Origin: Elusimicrobia bacterium CG_4_9_14_3_um_filter_62_55
Lineage (GTDB): Bacteria > Elusimicrobiota > Elusimicrobia > UBA1565
Length of the DNA stretch: 54,097 nt
NCBI GenBank assembly: GCA_002790095.1
Contig: PFUL01000113.1
Span: 1 to 54,097 of the forward strand
Direction of reading: 5' to 3'
Both the position numbers and the translations under genes were made by a program. The notes under the pieces were generated by a model that did no database searches, was not told where the DNA came from, and saw only the letters and a program-made list of their open reading frames with translations. Shown here in pieces: positions 18,668-26,884 of the stretch (positions within the stretch are counted from its first letter, which is position 1; each line of letters opens with the position of its first letter).

Positions 18668-19573
18668 ATGAAGGCCGCGCTGACCCAGACGGTGAACGCG
18701 TTTAAAGACATGCCCGAACGCGTGAAGGATCTCTCACGCCTCGCGGGCCGGCTTGAGGAAATCCGCGCGGCGAACATCGAGCATCACGCCGAACTGATCA
18801 AGTCCGCCGCCCTTCAAGGCGCCGAAGCCGTCTGTCTCGGAGAACTCTTCGCCGCCCCCTATTTCGCACTCGATAAAAATCCGATGTGGCTGGGCCTGGC
18901 CGAAGACGCGCTCGAGGGCCCGAGCACGCGGGAACTGATCAAGATCGCGAAGACGCATTGGATCGTCATCGTCGCGCCGATCTTTGAACGCGACGCCGCC
19001 ACCGGAAAGCGCTACAACACGGCCGTCGTCATCGACGCCGACGGATCGGTGCGCGGACGCTACCGGAAATCGCACATTCCCTGCGGCGTCAACGACCAAG
19101 GGGAATTCCACGAGACCTTCTACTACGGCCCCGGCGATCCACTCGAAGGCGAGCCGCATTTCCCGGTGTTCGAGACCCAGGTCGGCCGCATCGGCGTGAA
19201 CATCTGCTACGACCGCCACTTCGAAGGGGTGGTCGCGGCGCTTAAAGCCGCCGGGGCGCAGTTGATTTTCTCGCCGGCGGTCACGTTCGGGGAGAAGTCC
19301 CGCCGGATGTGGGATTTGGAATTCAAGGTCGACGCCGCGCGCCATCGGGTCTTCATCGGCGGCTCCAACCGCAAGGGCCGCGAGGCGCCGTGGAATCAGG
19401 ACTACTTCGGCGATAGCCACTTTTGCGACCCGGACGGCAGACGCCTGCCGGATCTTTCCGAGAATCCGCGGGTCGTGATTTCGGAACTCGACTTGGGCGT
19501 TCTCTCCGAGCCCGACCCTTCCGGCTGGGATCTCGCGCGCGATCGAAGGCCGGATATTTACCGAAAGTCGTAG
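18668..19573 (+). CDS. Nitrilase-superfamily amidase, beta-ureidopropionase-like
   Basis: A 301-residue carbon-nitrogen hydrolase with the full catalytic set: Glu in CLGELFAAPYF, Lys in YRKSHIPC and nucleophile Cys in NICYDRHFEG. Closest in style to N-carbamoyl-beta-alanine/putrescine amidases. It is the last gene of the catabolic operon and starts directly at the preceding stop. A diverged duplicate of its last ~90 codons is found at 21447-21721, so this locus has been duplicated and rearranged. It originally may have faced ygfK tail-to-tail; the hipBA island now follows its stop. Confidence 0.9.
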   Translation: MKAALTQTVNAFKDMPERVKDLSRLAGRLEEIRAANIEHHAELIKSAALQGAEAVCLGELFAAPYFALDKNPMWLGLAEDALEGPSTRELIKIAKTHWIVIVAPIFERDAATGKRYNTAVVIDADGSVRGRYRKSHIPCGVNDQGEFHETFYYGPGDPLEGEPHFPVFETQVGRIGVNICYDRHFEGVVAALKAAGAQLIFSPAVTFGEKSRRMWDLEFKVDAARHRVFIGGSNRKGREAPWNQDYFGDSHFCDPDGRRLPDLSENPRVVISELDLGVLSEPDPSGWDLARDRRPDIYRKS

Positions 19574-19603
19574 CGCCGATCGCGCCGAGCTCCCAGGTTC
19601 AAA

Positions 19604-19699
19604 TTAGAGCACTTTTATGGACTTGACAAGAATATTTTGTCACGATATTATTATTCTATATAAGACAATTATAGTCGCAAAACATTATAAGTGTTCTAA
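19604..19699 (+). promoter_or_regulatory. AT-rich hipBA promoter/operator region with inverted repeats
   Basis: The region is strikingly AT-rich compared with its flanks. It holds TTGACA at 19623, several TATTAT/TATATA -10 candidates, the imperfect 17-bp palindrome GACAAGAATATTTTGTC, and an outer inverted pair. The outer pair is TTAGAGCACTTTTAT at 19604 against ATTATAAGTGTTCTAA at 19684 (about 13 of 17 matching by eye). This is the layout expected for autoregulation by a HipB dimer; binding is inferred. Confidence 0.55.
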
Positions 19700-19710
19700 A
19701 TAGATAGTTA

Positions 19711-20034
19711 ATGAAAGAGATATCCAACCCCGAAGAACTGGCGCAAGCGATCGGAGAAAACATCCGATCGCTCAGGCTCCAGAAGAACCTCACTCAAAAA
19801 GGACTCGCCGCTCGCGCTGGAATCAGCATGACCGCGCTGCGGCATCTCGAGTCGGGTCAAGGAGCGAATTTGGGATCGCTCATTCGCGTTGTCCGAGCCT
19901 TGGGCAAACAGGAATGGCTCCAGGCACTGGCCCCGCAGGTCTCCATCAACCCGCTGCACATGACGCCGACGCTCGCGAAGCGCCAGCGCGCGCGCACGAG
20001 CCGAAAGAAGAGGGCTCATGGCCAAGAAGGCTAA
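19711..20034 (+). CDS. hipB: HipB-like XRE-family antitoxin/repressor
   Basis: A 107-residue helix-turn-helix protein: IRSLRLQKNLTQKGLAARAGISM is the HTH, followed by TALRHLESGQGANLGSLIRVV, the usual XRE continuation. The basic C-terminal tail (KRQRARTSRKKRAHGQ) may contact DNA or HipA. It should bind the palindromes just upstream and hold the HipA kinase in check. The stop lies 17 bp inside hipA, so the pair is translationally coupled. Confidence 0.88.
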   Translation: MKEISNPEELAQAIGENIRSLRLQKNLTQKGLAARAGISMTALRHLESGQGANLGSLIRVVRALGKQEWLQALAPQVSINPLHMTPTLAKRQRARTSRKKRAHGQEG

Positions 20035-21337
20035 GCAGCCGAAGTCCGAACGCTACCGCCCCGTACAGCGAATCGAGGTCTACGCCTGGGACTTCTTCGT
20101 GGGCGCCCTCGCGCTTGATCCCAAGCTCGGCTATTACGTCTTCGCCTACGACAAAACCTTCGGGCGAGCGGGGATTCAACTCGCGCCGATCCATTTGCCC
20201 GCCGACGACTCGGAGCGAGTCTTCGTCTTCACCGATCTTCCGGAGGCGACCTACCGCCGCCTGCCGGCGATGCTCGCCGACGCGCTGCCGGACGACTTCG
20301 GCAACGCGCTCATCGACAAGTACATGGCTGAGCGTGGTCTTCCAAAGTCGCAGATCACTCCTCTCGATCGCCTTGCCTACATGGGCAAGCGCGCCATGGG
20401 AGCCCTCGAATTTAAGCCCGCGCGCGGTCCGCAGATGGAGAATCCCACCGCTCTTGAGATGGGCCAACTCGTCTCGATGGCCCGGAAAGTCGTGACCGGC
20501 AATCTCCAAGAGGAATCCACCGCGGAGGCCGCGCTTCGCAGCATCATCGAGGTCGGCACCTCGGCGAACGGCGCGCGAGCCAAGGCCGTCATCGGCTGGA
20601 ACCGCCGGAGCTCGGAGATCCGCTCAGGCCAATTCGCGCTCCTTCCCGGATTCGAGCACTGGCTCCTCAAGTTCGACGGCATGGGCGAAGACCGAGAGCT
20701 GGGCCAATCTCAGGACTTCGGCCGGATCGAGTACGCCTACTCCCTGATGGCCAAGCAAGCCGGCATCAATATCCCGGAGTCCCGGCTGCTCGAAGAGAAC
20801 GGCCGGGCCCACTTCATGACCCGACGCTTCGACCGCGAGGACGACGGCACGAAGCACCACCTTCAAAGCCTCTGCGCCATGGATCACCTCGACTTCAAGA
20901 AGAAATCAGCCAACAGCTACGAGCAGCTCTTCCTGACGATGCGCCAGCTCAATCTGGGCCATTCGGCGGACCTCGAGGCTTTCCGGCGCATGGTCCTCAA
21001 CGTCATGGGCCGCAACTGCGACGACCATACGAAGAACTTCTCGTTTCTGCTCAGAAAAGGCGGCCCCTGGGAACTGTCCCCGGCTTACGACATCACCTTC
21101 GCGCACAACCCGAAAGGCGAATGGACCCGCCGGCATCTGATGTCGGTCAACGGGAAGTTCGGCGACATCTCCAAAGAGGATTGCCTGGCCCTCGCGGATC
21201 GCTTTGCGATCGGGGAAGCTCCCTCGATCCTCAAGCAAGTCAGGGAAGTCGTCGAGGCCTGGCCGGTCTTCGCGGCCCAGGCCAAGGTCGCGGCAGGCGA
21301 GATCAAGCGCATCCAAGGAAATCTGCGGCCTCTCTAA
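20018..21337 (+). CDS. hipA: HipA-like serine/threonine kinase toxin
   Basis: A 439-residue HipA-family kinase. The N-terminal subdomain is VYAWDFFVGALALDPKLGYY. The catalytic core shows NVMGRNCDDHTKNFSF (catalytic Asp/Asn loop) and LSPAYDITFAHN (metal-binding Asp). HipA of E. coli phosphorylates a tRNA synthetase and causes growth arrest; the target here is unknown. The sequence looks full length and intact. Remarkably, a tRNA 3'-end sequence starts at the very next base after its TAA stop. Confidence 0.9.
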   Translation: MAKKAKQPKSERYRPVQRIEVYAWDFFVGALALDPKLGYYVFAYDKTFGRAGIQLAPIHLPADDSERVFVFTDLPEATYRRLPAMLADALPDDFGNALIDKYMAERGLPKSQITPLDRLAYMGKRAMGALEFKPARGPQMENPTALEMGQLVSMARKVVTGNLQEESTAEAALRSIIEVGTSANGARAKAVIGWNRRSSEIRSGQFALLPGFEHWLLKFDGMGEDRELGQSQDFGRIEYAYSLMAKQAGINIPESRLLEENGRAHFMTRRFDREDDGTKHHLQSLCAMDHLDFKKKSANSYEQLFLTMRQLNLGHSADLEAFRRMVLNVMGRNCDDHTKNFSFLLRKGGPWELSPAYDITFAHNPKGEWTRRHLMSVNGKFGDISKEDCLALADRFAIGEAPSILKQVREVVEAWPVFAAQAKVAAGEIKRIQGNLRPL

Positions 21338-21361
21338 GCGGGTTCAAATCCCGCCCCCGCA
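21338..21361 (+). other. tRNA 3'-end fragment (T-arm plus acceptor strand), possible attachment-site remnant
   Basis: GCGGG-TTCAAAT-CCCGC forms a perfect 5-bp T-stem with a canonical 7-nt T-loop, followed by CCCCGCA as a 3' acceptor strand. No D-arm or anticodon arm precedes it, because hipA coding sequence ends at the previous base. Such 3' tRNA fragments are what site-specific integration into tRNA genes leaves behind. No integrase is present, so the attachment-site reading is inference. Confidence 0.6.
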
Positions 21362-21371
21362 CAAAACAGCT

Positions 21372-21454
21372 ATCGCCGCGCGGATCCGCTCGAACAGGAA
21401 GTAGAAGGTCAGATCGACCTCGCCCGAGGCCTCGCCTTCGGCCGTCCCCGCCGG
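21372..21454 (-). pseudogene. Remnant of a second ygfK copy (3'-terminal piece)
   Basis: This 83-bp stretch matches 27837-27919, near the 3' end of the ygfK-like gene, with a single mismatch by eye and in the same orientation. The final ~37 bp of the gene, including its stop, are replaced by the tRNA fragment on the left. On the right it runs without a gap into a nitrilase remnant, sharing CCCGCCGG at the joint. Too short to be functional. Confidence 0.8.
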
Positions 21455-21721
21455 ATGTGGGATCTCGAATTCCGGGTGGACGCGGCGCGGCACAAGGTTT
21501 TCATCGGCGGCTCCAACCGCAAGGGCCGCGAGGCGCCGTGGAATCAGGACTACTTCGGCAAAAGCCACTTTTGCGACCCGGACGGCAGGCGCCTGCCGGA
21601 TCTCTCCGACGACCCGCGGGTCGTCGTCTCCGAATTGGACCTAGAATCCCTTTCGCGCCCCGACCCTTCCGGCTGGGATATCGCGCGCGACCGAAGACCG
21701 GATATTTACCGGGCGTTGTAG
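21447..21721 (+). pseudogene. Remnant of a second nitrilase gene (3' third)
   Basis: Encodes about 90 residues closely matching the C-terminal third of the nitrilase at 18668-19573 (shared blocks FIGGSNRKGREAPWNQDY and DPSGWDIARDRRPDIYR). All three catalytic residues lie in the missing part. The copy is diverged overall, roughly 17% at DNA level by eye, but contains a stretch of about 60 identical bases, suggesting gene conversion. An internal Met gives an open frame from 21455, but it has no start signal. Confidence 0.85.
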
Positions 21722-22023
21722 CAATTCGCGACGACGCGCCCTGGTTGACAGGATTTCTACTCCAATCAAGCCGACCTGTTTACATTACAGTTTTCAAACC
21801 AGGCTCGAATTACTAAAATTCGGCGATGAAATCCAGTCGCGAGTCTCCAGATGGCCGAAAGAGCAACTGGCCCAAATACAAGCCCCCAAACGCAGTGGGG
21901 AGCGGAATTCCAAAATCATTGAACGAAGTGGTCACACGAAATCTCGGTCCCTTAATGCGGATATTGTCTGGCTACTCGCGAAAGCGCTTGATGTCGATTT
22001 AACTCGTTCGCGTCCGGAATAAC
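21722..22023 (+). other. Possible 5'-truncated gene fragment upstream of the methyltransferase
   Basis: From about 21744 to the TAA at 22020-22022 one frame is open and reads like protein (FGDEIQSRVSRWPKEQL ... WLLAKALDVDLTRSRPE), ending 1 nt before the methyltransferase ATG. It has no in-frame ATG, GTG or TTG, so it is either a beheaded gene or uses a rare start. Another frame offers a 58-codon ORF from ATG 21826. No database family is recognisable. TTGACA at 21745 is an isolated -35-like match without a clear -10. Confidence 0.35.
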
Positions 22024-23340
22024 ATGCACCCCTTCGCCCAGTATTCTCAATACCTCGAAAGTCTCTATCTTGAATCCAAACTAAACGGATTCAACTCTGA
22101 CAGAACCCGCGCGATCAAATTAAGCCTTGATGGGCAACCAAACAGGCTCCTTGAGTTGTGTGTTGATTTAAACATCCGTAGAGATTCTGGAGCTTTTTTC
22201 ACGGGCTCCCGCCTCCGCGCAGATTTACTGGAACCATTTTTGCAGCAGATTTCCACCGGCCGGATGCGAGCAATTGACCCTGCCTGCGGAGCAGGCGATT
22301 TACTCTTGGAATACGCAAAGTATCTCCCAACGCGCGAAACACTTTCTGAAACCATTGAATTTTGGAGCACGCTGCTCGCTGGTTTCGACATCCATAAACA
22401 ATTCGTTGAAACAGCCAAGGTAAGGCTCCTGCTTCTAGCGATGTCTCGGACGAGGGCTTTTGACTTTTGCCTAGATTCGCTAAATGACTCCTTGCAAAAA
22501 ATAAGAACGTCCAACTTCCTCAACCAAAAGTCCAAATCTATTGATGCCGACATCATTTTGATTAATCCGCCATTCCAATTAGTTTCTACGGGCACTAGAT
22601 TTAAATGGGGGAAAGGACTCGCGAGCAACGCCGCGGTATTTGTTGATCGATGCATCACCAAGTCCAACTTCGGAACTAAAATCGCTGCCATTCTTCCAGA
22701 TGTCTTGCGCACCGGCTCCAGATACGTAAAATGGCGGGAAATGGTTCAAAAATACTGCCAGATTGATGGGATTCAAATTGACGGTCGATTCTCCACCCTG
22801 GCCGACGTCGATGTCTTTCGGCTTTATCTTACTGTTGGGGCTCCTCACATATCTGCCGGTACGGATTGGTGGAGGATAGGAAAACAAGCAAGTTCTAGAA
22901 TTAAAAAGACTCGCGAAGCGTTTGAAGTTCATGTTGGCCCCGTTGTCCCACATCGCCATCCACGCAAAGGAACTCTACTCCCTTATCTGGACACTCGCTG
23001 CACCCCCCCAGGCAAAGTCCTCAAAAAGCTATCTAAGACCAGACGATTTCAAGGCCGAACATTCTGCCCCCCTTTCGTAGTTTTGCGACGCACGTCAAAC
23101 CCGAGTGATTCGAATAGACTACAACCATCTCTTGTCCCACGAGGTGGGCCAACGGCAATCGAAAATCATCTACTCGTAATGCTGCCGAAATCCGGTCTTA
23201 TTAAAGACTGTCGCGCTCTCATGTCATTTCTAAAGAGCGAGCAGGCTCGGAATTGGATTAATACGCGGATTCGATGCCGGCATTTGACCACTGTTGCCGT
23301 TGGGGACCTTCCTCTCCCGAAAAGGCTATTCAAACCATGA
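22024..23340 (+). CDS. N6-adenine DNA methyltransferase (gamma-type, HsdM/Eco57I-like)
   Basis: A 438-residue AdoMet-dependent methyltransferase. Motif I is DPACGAGDLLLEYAKYLP (residues 85-102) and the catalytic motif IV is INPPF (NPPF, residues 181-184), which defines N6-adenine or N4-cytosine methylation and here resembles N6-adenine enzymes. The N-terminal RRDSGAFFTGSRLRADLL is typical of type I/IIG 'N-6 DNA methylase' families. The C-terminal ~200 residues probably recognise the target. Base composition is clearly AT-richer than the flanking chromosome, indicating transfer. Its stop overlaps the ATG of the GHKL ATPase gene (ATGA), so it heads a co-translated cassette. It lacks a nuclease or helicase domain. 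Confidence 0.86.
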   Translation: MHPFAQYSQYLESLYLESKLNGFNSDRTRAIKLSLDGQPNRLLELCVDLNIRRDSGAFFTGSRLRADLLEPFLQQISTGRMRAIDPACGAGDLLLEYAKYLPTRETLSETIEFWSTLLAGFDIHKQFVETAKVRLLLLAMSRTRAFDFCLDSLNDSLQKIRTSNFLNQKSKSIDADIILINPPFQLVSTGTRFKWGKGLASNAAVFVDRCITKSNFGTKIAAILPDVLRTGSRYVKWREMVQKYCQIDGIQIDGRFSTLADVDVFRLYLTVGAPHISAGTDWWRIGKQASSRIKKTREAFEVHVGPVVPHRHPRKGTLLPYLDTRCTPPGKVLKKLSKTRRFQGRTFCPPFVVLRRTSNPSDSNRLQPSLVPRGGPTAIENHLLVMLPKSGLIKDCRALMSFLKSEQARNWINTRIRCRHLTTVAVGDLPLPKRLFKP

Positions 23341-25547
23341 GCGCCAAAAACAAGGCATCGTTGTTCTTCAAAGTAGACGCTCGAGCGATTATCCGCCTCG
23401 GCCGCGATAGCATCAGGGATAACACGACGGCCCTGCTTGAACTCGTGAAGAACAGCTACGACGCCGACGCAACGGAAGTCGAAATTGAAATTTTCACCAA
23501 CGTGGCAAAACCCTACATCCGGATCGCGGATAACGGCGTTGGAATGTCGGAAGTGGAGCTTGAGGAAAACTGGCTACGAATTGGATTTTCTGGAAAGACG
23601 CAATCAAAACGAACCGCTTCAAAGCGGAGAAAGACTGGCGAAAAGGGGATAGGACGCCTTTCGGCTGACCGGCTAGGATCAAAACTCGAATTGAGGACGA
23701 AGGCAGCACAATCCTCACCAGTAGGACTATCGGTGAACTGGGATAATTTCGATGTCGACGACAGAACGATCGAGTCTGTCGGAGTTGAACTTGTACGGAA
23801 TCAGGCTCCAAGGACCCCAAAAAATCGGCGGAGCTCCGCAGGCTCCGGAACCGAACTGATTATACGCGAACTGCGCCAAGCCTGGACCGCGGAAAACCTG
23901 CACAACCTATATCTAGAATTGTCGACTCTAATCGCGCCAATTCTTTCAGTCAGCAATTTCCGGATTTTTCTCAGCTCGGATGCGTGGAAAAAGAAGCGCT
24001 CCGAGGTTCAAACAGCATTCCCAGAAACGGCTCAGCTGGAGCTTGACGCCGTCTTCAATGGTGCAAAACTCAACTACAGCATAACGGAGCGGACTGCACG
24101 CCAAAAAGTCATTCGGCCAAACGAAGAAATTTCCTGGAAGAAGCTGGTTCAGCACGCCGACCAGCCTGGGGGCGAGGGACGCTCAAGCAAGCCTAAGCTA
24201 GGAGATGTCCGCATTAAGTTGCTTTTCTTTGTCCAGAGAGCCCCGACGTTTTCAGAATCTGAATTTAGCCTTGCAGATATTCGGCGTTTCTTACAACTGC
24301 ATGCAGGTATTAAGATTTATCGTGACGGAGTCATGGTCAAACCTTATGGCGATTTGCGTGATCCACAAGGAGATTGGCTTCTTCTGGCGCAAAGGCGGTC
24401 TAGGGACCCTGCCGGGGTGGGTCGAAAGACATACAAGATCGCTCCTAATCAGCTGGTTGGAGCCGTGTTACTTGGACGAGATTCAAACCCTAAAATTGCA
24501 GACAGCACTTCTCGCGAAGGCTTAATCAAAAGCCAGGAATTTTTTGATTTGCGCGCTCTAGTCCTGGGTGCGATTGGCATCCTGGAATCGTACCGCCACA
24601 GGACATACAAAGACACGAAGCGAATTCAAGAACCGACACAGGCCGCTCGCGAGGCAGTGCAAGCTGCGAATGAACAGGTGAAGGCGCTTCGGTCAAATCT
24701 TCAAGCGCTAAAAAAGGAAATCCCCAGCAGCGCGCTACGACCGATTGAGAAAATTTCAGATCGGGCCGCCGTAGCCCTCTCAGCCCTGTCCACAGCAGAA
24801 AAGTCTGTGCAGGCGCTGATTGGACACTCCTCCCTTTACCGGGGCCTTGCTACGATTGGAATCGCCTCTGCGGTCTTCGGGCATGAGACACAGGCATCGA
24901 TCGATGAATTTTCGAGCGCACTGCAAGCTGGCGTCGCACAGTTAAATCGAAAACCGCCACAAATTCGACGTGCTCTAACGGAATTCGAAAAGGCTTCGAA
25001 ATATTCGGATAGGGTGGCGGCATGGGGAGCCTTTGCTCTAGCACGAGTCCAACATGAGAAGCGACAAAAGAAGCGGCGCGACTTAAAACCTCTGCTATCA
25101 GAACTTCTCGAGCACCTACGGCCCGTTTTCGATGCTTCGACAATATCCCTTGAATATGACTTGCATGAAATTAACGCGAGGATTTTTGAAATGGATATCG
25201 AGGCCATCCTCCTAAATCTTCTAACCAATGCCTATCATGCGTGCAGACTCGAGGACCGTCCGCGCAAGGTATTGGTGAGTCTGCGCGCCAAATCCCACGA
25301 TTCAATTAAGGGATTGGAGCTGTCGGTAGCCGACTCGGGACCGGGCATCGCAGAAGAATTTAAAGACAAAATCTGGGAACCGCTGTTTTCAACCAGATTG
25401 GACCGCGAAGGGCGACAAATAGGGACAGGCCTAGGACTTACAATTGTCAAATCGATTTGCGACGACCTAAATGGTGTCACGAACCTTAAAGACAGCAGCG
25501 CGCTTGGTGGGGCGGAATTCAGTGCGTGGCTTCCTTTGGAAACATGA
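23337..25547 (+). CDS. Large protein with two GHKL ATPase domains (MORC/Hsp90-like plus histidine-kinase-like)
   Basis: A 736-residue soluble protein. The N-terminal domain has a GHKL ATP site in Hsp90/MutL/MORC style: ALLELVKNSYDADATEV (about residues 33-49), IADNGVGMS (about 65-73) and GEKGIGRLSADRLG (about 102-115). A charged coiled-coil stretch follows (AAREAVQAANEQVKALRS). The C-terminal part looks like a complete histidine kinase: GIASAVFGHETQASIDEF with candidate phospho-His516, ILLNLLTNAYHACR (N box), VADSGPGI and GTGLGLTIVKSI. No membrane segment. It is co-translated with the methyltransferase (ATGA) and sits 3 bp before a receiver-like gene. It could sense DNA or phage state and phosphorylate the receiver; this is inference. 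Confidence 0.85.
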   Translation: MSAKNKASLFFKVDARAIIRLGRDSIRDNTTALLELVKNSYDADATEVEIEIFTNVAKPYIRIADNGVGMSEVELEENWLRIGFSGKTQSKRTASKRRKTGEKGIGRLSADRLGSKLELRTKAAQSSPVGLSVNWDNFDVDDRTIESVGVELVRNQAPRTPKNRRSSAGSGTELIIRELRQAWTAENLHNLYLELSTLIAPILSVSNFRIFLSSDAWKKKRSEVQTAFPETAQLELDAVFNGAKLNYSITERTARQKVIRPNEEISWKKLVQHADQPGGEGRSSKPKLGDVRIKLLFFVQRAPTFSESEFSLADIRRFLQLHAGIKIYRDGVMVKPYGDLRDPQGDWLLLAQRRSRDPAGVGRKTYKIAPNQLVGAVLLGRDSNPKIADSTSREGLIKSQEFFDLRALVLGAIGILESYRHRTYKDTKRIQEPTQAAREAVQAANEQVKALRSNLQALKKEIPSSALRPIEKISDRAAVALSALSTAEKSVQALIGHSSLYRGLATIGIASAVFGHETQASIDEFSSALQAGVAQLNRKPPQIRRALTEFEKASKYSDRVAAWGAFALARVQHEKRQKKRRDLKPLLSELLEHLRPVFDASTISLEYDLHEINARIFEMDIEAILLNLLTNAYHACRLEDRPRKVLVSLRAKSHDSIKGLELSVADSGPGIAEEFKDKIWEPLFSTRLDREGRQIGTGLGLTIVKSICDDLNGVTNLKDSSALGGAEFSAWLPLET

Positions 25548-25550
25548 GAT

Positions 25551-26204
25551 ATGCCAACCCTTGCAATCATAGATGATAGAAAGAATATTCGGGAAACTCT
25601 GGAGAACCTGATCAGTCCCATCCTACCCCCAAATTGGACCACATTAGCGTGCGCGCCTTTAGAAAAATTATCGGACTATGCGAGTTGGATTCTGGAAGAG
25701 GAAATATCGTCCATTATTGTCGATCAACAACTCGCCGATGAAGCCCTTCCTTCCGGAAAGGCCATTCGCTACACGGGTACCCAATTTTGCCACAGCATTC
25801 GTCGACAGTTTCCGACACTTCCGGTCTACTTGATAACCAGTTATTCAGGCCCCGCAGCATCTAAGGATCGCTCACAGTTCGAAGAAACTTTTGAGCGCGG
25901 TGAGTTTCGGCGTGATGTTGCCGTTCATGTTGAAAGAATTGTTAGGGCAGCCCGGCGCTTTTCAGAGGACTTCGAGAAAGATCTGTCGGTACTCGCCGCT
26001 AATTCCCGGAAAATTGTCCAAGGGAAAGCAAAAGCATCTGATCGGCGCGAGATGGATGCGATCCGAGCGAAACTCCAAATCTCCTTTCCAACCGAAGGAA
26101 TCGAATCACGATCCAAATGGATCGAGTCTTTTAGTTCTACCGTAAACCAATTATCAACAATCACAACTGAAATTCAGAAGGAATTAAACAAGCGATCCAG
26201 TTGA
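25551..26204 (+). CDS. Receiver-like response regulator with helical C-terminal extension
   Basis: A 217-residue protein. The first ~120 residues fit a divergent CheY-like receiver: LAIIDDRKNIRETL (acidic pair at 8-9), SSIIVDQQLAD (candidate phospho-Asp58) and VYLITSYSG (switch Ser/Thr). The remaining ~95 residues are helical and charged (RFSEDFEKDLSVLAANSR) with no known DNA-binding motif, so output is likely through protein contact. It lies 3 bp after the dual-GHKL gene and overlaps the HNH gene by one base, making it the link between sensor and nuclease. Receiver assignment is by motif reading and moderately sure. Confidence 0.7.
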   Translation: MPTLAIIDDRKNIRETLENLISPILPPNWTTLACAPLEKLSDYASWILEEEISSIIVDQQLADEALPSGKAIRYTGTQFCHSIRRQFPTLPVYLITSYSGPAASKDRSQFEETFERGEFRRDVAVHVERIVRAARRFSEDFEKDLSVLAANSRKIVQGKAKASDRREMDAIRAKLQISFPTEGIESRSKWIESFSSTVNQLSTITTEIQKELNKRSS

Positions 26205-26857
26205 TGAAGTGGCTCAAGATTGATAAGTCCTCCAAATCCAAACCCCGCGGATCCAATTGGCGGAAATGGAAAGACCGCCTCGCTGAGGAGGGTCGATTTC
26301 AATGCGTCTATTGTGCCATCCCCGAATCCTCTTTCGGTGGAACTAGAAATTTTCACGTTGAGCACTACAAGCCAAAATCGCGATTCCCATCACTCGCCAG
26401 CTCTTATAACAATCTCTTCTATTCATGCGCCATTTGCAACACCTTCAAAGGAAATGACTGGCCGGGAAACCCAAATACGAGGCTCTCAAACCCCGCCTAC
26501 GCGAATCCCTCGATAAAAGATTTTAATTCACTATTCTCAATAGATCCGACAACGCTAGAAGTTTCCGGGAACTCGCAATCTCCTCGGTACATGATCGAGA
26601 AACTCTATTTGAATCGCCCGCAGCTAATTCAGGAACGCCAAATCGACCGCGGGCTTAAATTACTTTGTGAGCAAGGTGAACTATTGCGCCATCTGATGTC
26701 TCGGATGGCATCAGCCAGAATGTCGCGCAAGTTAGTTGTCCTACTATCAAAGGCAGTAAATATTCAGACACAACTAAATGACCTACAACGCGATCTCAGG
26801 TCCACACGCCCATACACTTCGAAACAAGTCAAGAAAGGGACGCGAAAGAAAAAATAG
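26204..26857 (+). CDS. HNH endonuclease
   Basis: A 217-residue protein with an HNH/zinc-finger nuclease core near the N-terminus: RFQCVYCAIPE (first CxxC), NFHVEHYKPKSRFP (His of HNH), YNNLFYSCAICNTFKGNDWP (Asn and second CxxC). The C-terminal half is helical and very basic at the end (KQVKKGTRKKK), probably DNA-binding. ATG 26204 overlaps the previous stop; TTG 26201 is an alternative start. As the last gene of the cassette it is the likely effector or restriction nuclease opposed by the methyltransferase. Confidence 0.85.
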   Translation: MKWLKIDKSSKSKPRGSNWRKWKDRLAEEGRFQCVYCAIPESSFGGTRNFHVEHYKPKSRFPSLASSYNNLFYSCAICNTFKGNDWPGNPNTRLSNPAYANPSIKDFNSLFSIDPTTLEVSGNSQSPRYMIEKLYLNRPQLIQERQIDRGLKLLCEQGELLRHLMSRMASARMSRKLVVLLSKAVNIQTQLNDLQRDLRSTRPYTSKQVKKGTRKKK

Positions 26858-26884
26858 GGATGCGATTGGTGGATCCAAGAATGA

